Below are positions 6,356 to 9,541 of a DNA stretch of 9,541 nt, piece after piece. The notes under the pieces are model-generated. The model was not told the DNA's origin, ran no database searches, and saw nothing but the letters and a program-made list of their open reading frames with translations. Source of the stretch: Deltaproteobacteria bacterium (GTDB lineage Bacteria; Desulfobacterota; UBA8473); NCBI GenBank assembly GCA_030623035.1, contig JAUXFK010000106.1, positions 1 through 9,541 of the forward strand, in the 5' to 3' direction. The translations under genes and the position numbers were made by a program. Every line of letters begins with the position of its first letter. The first letter of the stretch is position 1.

Positions 6356-6387
6356 GGTGGTGTAACTCTTTTACACGACCATTTTTT
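6356..6387 (+). terminator. Intrinsic terminator after the CoA-transferase gene
   Basis: GGTGGTGTAA (6356-6365) pairs with TTACACGACC (6371-6380) as a 10 bp stem with one G-G mismatch around a CTCTT loop, followed directly by ATTTTTT. An outer pair AAAATGGT (6338-6345) with ACCATTTT can form an alternative stem. This 3' end, 28 bp past the stop codon, separates the CoA-transferase transcript from the oxidoreductase operon. Confidence 0.85.
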
Positions 6388-6404
6388 CGCTTAAAAGATA
6401 TGTA

Positions 6405-6422
6405 GGATGGGCTCTGCCCACC
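6405..6422. repeat. REP-like GC-rich palindrome upstream of the oxidoreductase operon
   Basis: TGGGC (6408-6412), a TCT loop and GCCCA (6416-6420) form a perfect stem, extended by GG and CC with one bulged A. It is markedly GC-rich inside AT-rich DNA, like short dispersed palindromes found between genes in many proteobacteria. Only one copy is seen in the window, so calling it a dispersed repeat is inference. Confidence 0.4.
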
Positions 6423-6455
6423 AAAATACTTTATTAATATAATGAAAAGGATGTT

Positions 6456-6989
6456 ATGATTAAAATCAGAATTCATGGAAGAGGGGGGCAGGGGGCGGTT
6501 ACTTTTGCTCACATGTTATGTCTGGCCGCGACCTATGAGGACAAGTTTGTGCAGTCTTCTCAAGGACAGACCTGGGACCGAAGGGGTACTCCTATGGAAG
6601 GATATGCCAGGATTGGAGATAAACCCATATCTGAAAGGGGATTAATCACTGAGCCGGATTATGTGGTAGTCCTGGATCCGACAATTATAACAGCGGTGAA
6701 CGTGGAAGCAGGGATAAAGGAAGATGGAATGCTCATCGTTAATTCGCCGGTTGATTTTCAGTTTAAACATAAGTCCTTTTGTATAGATGCAACGTCTATT
6801 GCACTTGACAACCTCAAATCTTCGATAACGAATACGACGATGTTGGGTGCCTTTGCTGGTGTAACTCATTTGATAAGCCTCGATTCTGCGGAAAAAGGGG
6901 TGACACAGATGCTGAGCAAAAAATTTTCAACTGAGGTTATTAAAAATAATATTGGAGCGGTTAAGGCTGCATTCAAAGAGGGAACTTGA
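6456..6989 (+). CDS. 2-oxoacid:ferredoxin oxidoreductase, gamma subunit
   Basis: This 177-residue subunit belongs to the pyruvate/ketoisovalerate oxidoreductase gamma family, which helps bind CoA in the heteromeric enzymes that convert a 2-oxoacid, CoA and oxidised ferredoxin to acyl-CoA, CO2 and reduced ferredoxin. It opens with IKIRIHGRGGQGAVTFAHML, containing the family GRGGQG loop (8-13), and has SSQGQTWDRRGTPMEGYARI (34-53), matching the usual GPERRGG-type segment. VVVLDPTI (70-77) and NTTMLGAFAG (126-135) are also typical. The length is normal. The ATG is preceded by AAAAGGA with 4 nt spacing. Its stop overlaps the delta-subunit start by one base, indicating translational coupling. An intrinsic terminator lies 69 bp upstream, so the gene probably needs its own promoter or read-through. 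The specific oxoacid is not determinable from this subunit. Confidence 0.92.
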   Translation: MIKIRIHGRGGQGAVTFAHMLCLAATYEDKFVQSSQGQTWDRRGTPMEGYARIGDKPISERGLITEPDYVVVLDPTIITAVNVEAGIKEDGMLIVNSPVDFQFKHKSFCIDATSIALDNLKSSITNTTMLGAFAGVTHLISLDSAEKGVTQMLSKKFSTEVIKNNIGAVKAAFKEGT

Positions 6990-7255
6990 TGAAAAGGGAA
7001 TACATAAGAGGCGGCGTTATACATAACTCGGGGAATTCTGTGATTTTTAAGACAGGGGGGTGGAGGGTTTTTCGTCCCGTTATCGACCAGTCCATGTGTA
7101 ATCGCTGCAAATTGTGCTATTGGTACTGTCCTGACAATACAATTATCTGGGAAGAGGATAATGTTGGTATAAATTATGAGTACTGTAAAGGCTGTGGTAT
7201 TTGTGCCCATGAATGCCCTAAAAGTGCGATTCAAATGGAGAGGGAGAAACTATGA
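6989..7255 (+). CDS. 2-oxoacid:ferredoxin oxidoreductase, delta subunit (2[4Fe-4S] ferredoxin)
   Basis: This 88-residue iron-sulfur protein carries electrons from the catalytic subunit to external ferredoxin. Two complete CxxCxxCxxxCP motifs are present: CNRCKLCYWYCP (Cys37, 40, 43, 47) and CKGCGICAHECP (Cys66, 69, 72, 76). The N-terminal stretch with TGGWRVFRPVID (22-33) just before the first cluster is characteristic of PorD-type subunits rather than free ferredoxins. The ATG at 6989 overlaps the gamma stop by one base; a TTG one codon earlier is in frame but less likely. AGAGGG lies seven nt upstream inside the gamma gene. The stop overlaps the next gene's ATG by 4 nt (ATGA), so gamma, delta and alpha-beta are one translationally coupled unit. 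Confidence 0.93.
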   Translation: MKREYIRGGVIHNSGNSVIFKTGGWRVFRPVIDQSMCNRCKLCYWYCPDNTIIWEEDNVGINYEYCKGCGICAHECPKSAIQMEREKL

Positions 7256-9333
7256 GAATGTATCTGTCTGGCTCTGAAAGTCTGGCCCATGGTGTTCGAT
7301 TATCGAGGGTAGGGGTTATATCTGCATATCCGATTACACCCAACACGCAGGTTTTAGAGACACTATCCACAATGATAGATAGAGGAGAGCTAGATTCCGA
7401 CGCTATTAATGCAGAGTCCGAGGTAGGGGCGATGAATATATGCGCCGGTGCAACCGCTGTCGGGGTTAGGGCGTTTACCTGTACATGCGCCCAGGGTTTA
7501 GCATACATGAAAGAGATGCTATGGATGGCTTCAGGAATGGCCCTGCCGGTAGTCGTAGGGGATACCAGCCGTGCTATCGGGTCTCCCCAGACGTTTTCCT
7601 CTGATTTTTCTGACACCCTCTCAGAGAGGGATGCGAGTTTTATCCAGTATTACTGTGAAAATGGCCAGGAGGCGGTAGATTCCTTAATAATGGCATACAG
7701 GATCGGTGAGGATTCCAGGATACTTCTGCCCAGTATTGTTATAATTGAAGGGTTTCGCCTGTCTCATACATATGAACTCGTGGATATTCCGGATCAAGAT
7801 ATGGTAGACCGGTTTTTGCCGACATATGATCCGAAACACGCCTTTATTGATCCGAAGTATCCTGTAATGCAAGGGGGACCGGCCCTTTCAACGGTTACTT
7901 TTGACGGATTGAAGTTTCAGCAGTTCTCTGCCATGCAAAAGGCAAAGGAGATTATACGAGAAACATGCAGGGAATTCGCAGACCTTTTCGGCAGAGACTA
8001 CTACGGATTGGCAGAGCCTTATAAGACAGACGATGCAGAGATCGTTGTGGTTGCAATGGGTTCCGTAGTGAGTGTCATACGTGATATGGTAGATGAATAC
8101 AGGGAAAAGGGGCATAAGATCGGATTATTGAAGCTCAGGTGTTTTAGACCCTTTCCCAAAGAAGAGATAAGAGATGCCATTGTAGGTTCCGAGAAGGTCC
8201 TGGTTTTGGATCGAGCTACCTCGCCGGGTTCTGATGGGATTACCTATCTGGAAGTAAAGGCTGCTTTACAGCGTTGCCCCGTCGTCGTATCGAACTATAT
8301 AATAGGAAGTCAAGATATATTTCAAAAGGATATTGCCAATATGTTTGATACTGTATTGAGCAGGGACGATGAGTTCATCGAATGGTACAATCTGGAATTT
8401 AAGGAAGAGGTTTTAGAACTCAGCGGTTATGATAACTATGAAAGACTTTTGAAGTCTGAAGACATTGATAGACAGATCGAAGAAGGTGAGGGCATACAGG
8501 CATTGGGAAATCCATTCTGTCCTGGATGCGGTGGCTTAATATGTGCGAAACTCGCCTTCAGCATGTTGGACAAGAACACCTTTGTTACGGCCAACTGCGG
8601 CTGTCTTGGGGTTATACCCGCAGCTTTTCCCCAGACATGTCTCAAGGTCCCTTCTGCATTCTTTAGTTTCAGCAGTGCAGGAGCAGCAGCGAGTGGTGTG
8701 GAAGTCGGGCTAAGACGGAAGAAGATCGATATGGACATCTTTTTGCTGGGAGGCGATGGAGGTATTCTTGACATCGGTCTTCAAACCCTGTCCGGTGCGT
8801 TAGAGAGAGGCCATAATATAACTTATCTCCTTTACGACAATGAGGCTTATATGAATACTGGTGTGCAAAGGAGCGGGTCTACGCCTTATTTGGCCAGAAC
8901 AAAGACGACACCCAGCGGAAAGAAGATTCGAAAAAAGGATATAATGAAGATAGTAGAGGCACACGAAAATGTATATACAGCAACGGTATCTCCGGCATAT
9001 CCGCAGGATTTTATGCGTAAAGTTCAAAAAGCAAGGGAACACAAAGGGCCTTCCTTTATCCATGCGATTGCCCCCTGTCCTACCGGATGGGAGTACGATG
9101 CATCTCTAACCATAGAGATTGCCCGTCTCGCTGTACAGACAGGCCTCGTTGTACTGTACGAACAGGAACATGGAAAGAGAACCATAAACAGGATACCAAA
9201 GAAGCGGAAACCGATCGAGGAATACTTATCTAAGCAGAGAAGGTTTTCACACCTTACTTTGGAACAGATAAAAGAGATACAAGAGAATGTTGACAAGAGA
9301 TTTATCGAACTGACCGGTCAGCCTATGGTTTAG
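7252..9333 (+). CDS. 2-oxoacid:ferredoxin oxidoreductase, fused alpha-beta subunit
   Basis: This 693-residue protein joins the alpha subunit (about 1-385) to the thiamine-diphosphate-binding beta subunit (about 418-693). In alpha, YPITP (26-30), ESEVGA with Glu56 that should contact the thiamine ring, and the SSDFSDTLSERD segment (116-127) are family marks, and a transketolase C-like domain follows (about 260-370, VVVAMGS to LRCFRPFP). In beta, CPGCGG (Cys423, Cys426), GCL (Cys451) and CPTGW (Cys609) supply the four ligands of the proximal [4Fe-4S] cluster, and GDGG (501-504) through DNEAYMNTG (529-537) is the thiamine-diphosphate/metal motif. Both halves look intact. Usually alpha and beta are separate genes, or everything is in one chain of about 1200 residues; here gamma and delta remain separate. 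The substrate (pyruvate, 2-oxoglutarate, branched-chain, aryl or 2-oxoadipate) is undetermined. AGGGAG precedes the ATG at 7252; ATG 7258 is a minor alternative. Confidence 0.92.
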   Translation: MRMYLSGSESLAHGVRLSRVGVISAYPITPNTQVLETLSTMIDRGELDSDAINAESEVGAMNICAGATAVGVRAFTCTCAQGLAYMKEMLWMASGMALPVVVGDTSRAIGSPQTFSSDFSDTLSERDASFIQYYCENGQEAVDSLIMAYRIGEDSRILLPSIVIIEGFRLSHTYELVDIPDQDMVDRFLPTYDPKHAFIDPKYPVMQGGPALSTVTFDGLKFQQFSAMQKAKEIIRETCREFADLFGRDYYGLAEPYKTDDAEIVVVAMGSVVSVIRDMVDEYREKGHKIGLLKLRCFRPFPKEEIRDAIVGSEKVLVLDRATSPGSDGITYLEVKAALQRCPVVVSNYIIGSQDIFQKDIANMFDTVLSRDDEFIEWYNLEFKEEVLELSGYDNYERLLKSEDIDRQIEEGEGIQALGNPFCPGCGGLICAKLAFSMLDKNTFVTANCGCLGVIPAAFPQTCLKVPSAFFSFSSAGAAASGVEVGLRRKKIDMDIFLLGGDGGILDIGLQTLSGALERGHNITYLLYDNEAYMNTGVQRSGSTPYLARTKTTPSGKKIRKKDIMKIVEAHENVYTATVSPAYPQDFMRKVQKAREHKGPSFIHAIAPCPTGWEYDASLTIEIARLAVQTGLVVLYEQEHGKRTINRIPKKRKPIEEYLSKQRRFSHLTLEQIKEIQENVDKRFIELTGQPMV

Positions 9334-9361
9334 TGCTCTAACTCGTAAATTCGATGTCGTG

Positions 9362-9422
9362 CTTTAGGCCAGAGTTCTGATCGTTGACCAGACGGATTCG
9401 GGGAATCCTAAAGTGCCTAAAG
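9362..9422. repeat. Nested inverted repeat downstream of the oxidoreductase operon
   Basis: CTTTAGGC (9362-9369) is complementary to GCCTAAAG (9415-9422). A second near-identical right arm, CCTAAAG (9407-9413), makes a tandem CCTAAAGTG/CCTAAAGTT. Inside sits a tight 6 bp hairpin GGATTC-GGG-GAATCC (9394-9408). No T-run follows, so it is not a standard intrinsic terminator; it may be a fragment of a dispersed repeat or a rho-type 3' structure. Confidence 0.5.
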
Positions 9423-9451
9423 TTAAGGAATAGGCTTTCAGACCATTAATC

Positions 9452-9541
9452 ATGTATTACGGAACTTTGAATAGAGCAAGCTATCATAAAGCAAACATGG
9501 CAAGAATCAGAGCGGATTTTAAGAATGAAATCAAAATAGAA
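9452..9541 (+). CDS. Possible 5' end of a further gene, cut by the window edge
   Basis: An ATG at 9452 opens a frame of 30 codons that stays open to the window end, beginning MYYGTLNRASYHKAN. An in-frame TAG lies just upstream at 9431, so this ATG would be the only start. No ribosome site is found at a normal distance (AAGGAA is about 21 nt away), the product is not recognised, and a frame this short can occur by chance. Confidence 0.2.
   Translation, partial: MYYGTLNRASYHKANMARIRADFKNEIKIE

Noticed and set aside
6438..6443. A perfect TATAAT box upstream of the gamma-subunit gene
   Set aside because: Transcription from it would start near 6450, inside the ribosome site and about 6 nt before the ATG, and the -35 position (TGCCCA) is a poor match.
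6642..9296. Minus-strand open frames opposite the oxidoreductase genes
   Set aside because: They overlap coding sequence with complete motifs on the plus strand and show no independent signals.
1..9541. tRNA, rRNA, CRISPR array, prophage or transposase genes
   Set aside because: No cloverleaf, regularly spaced repeat, rRNA-like sequence or transposase motif was found on either strand by reading.

Overview
This 9.5 kb window (roughly 43% GC by eye) looks like a piece of an anaerobic, amino-acid- or organic-acid-degrading bacterium, most plausibly a Desulfobacterota (deltaproteobacterial) sulfate reducer or syntroph. The evidence is indirect: a ferredoxin-dependent 2-oxoacid oxidoreductase, an acyl-CoA ligase, an acyl-CoA dehydrogenase, a class III CoA-transferase and enzymes that finish the molybdenum cofactor. 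No rRNA or other taxonomic marker is present.

The left half is a minus-strand gene run. It reads, in transcription order, an acetyl/acetoacetyl-CoA-synthetase-like acyl-CoA ligase (4698-2725), an acyl-CoA dehydrogenase related to the glutaryl-CoA dehydrogenase branch (2506-1337), mobB (1317-673) and mobA (640-41). The last three are tightly packed (19 and 32 bp gaps). The 218 bp gap between ligase and dehydrogenase is mostly one 146 bp palindromic repeat with 13 bp terminal inverted repeats and TA at both ends. A truncated, oppositely oriented copy of the same repeat lies in the leader of the ligase gene, so the ligase is bracketed by inverted repeat copies.

A 432 bp divergent intergenic region (4699-5130) separates the two halves. 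It holds two excellent back-to-back sigma70-type promoters: TTGACA-N17-TAGAAT on the minus strand and TTGACT-N17-TATTAT on the plus strand, with their -35 boxes 15 bp apart.

The right half is on the plus strand. A class III CoA-transferase (5131-6327) is followed by a clear intrinsic terminator (6356-6387), then by a compact oxidoreductase operon: gamma subunit (6456-6989), a two-cluster ferredoxin delta subunit (6989-7255) and a fused alpha-beta subunit (7252-9333), with 1 and 4 nt overlaps between the genes. The last 208 bp hold a nested inverted repeat and a possible 5' end of another reading frame.

Taken together, the locus plausibly generates acyl-CoA esters by three routes (ATP-dependent ligation, CoA transfer, oxidative decarboxylation of a 2-oxoacid) and oxidises one of them with the flavin dehydrogenase. 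An arginine in the dehydrogenase, at the position that binds the distal carboxylate in glutaryl-CoA dehydrogenase, suggests a dicarboxylyl-CoA-type substrate, but the actual substrate cannot be read from the sequence. The most unusual items are the TA-flanked repeat pair bracketing the ligase gene and the alpha-beta fused oxidoreductase.
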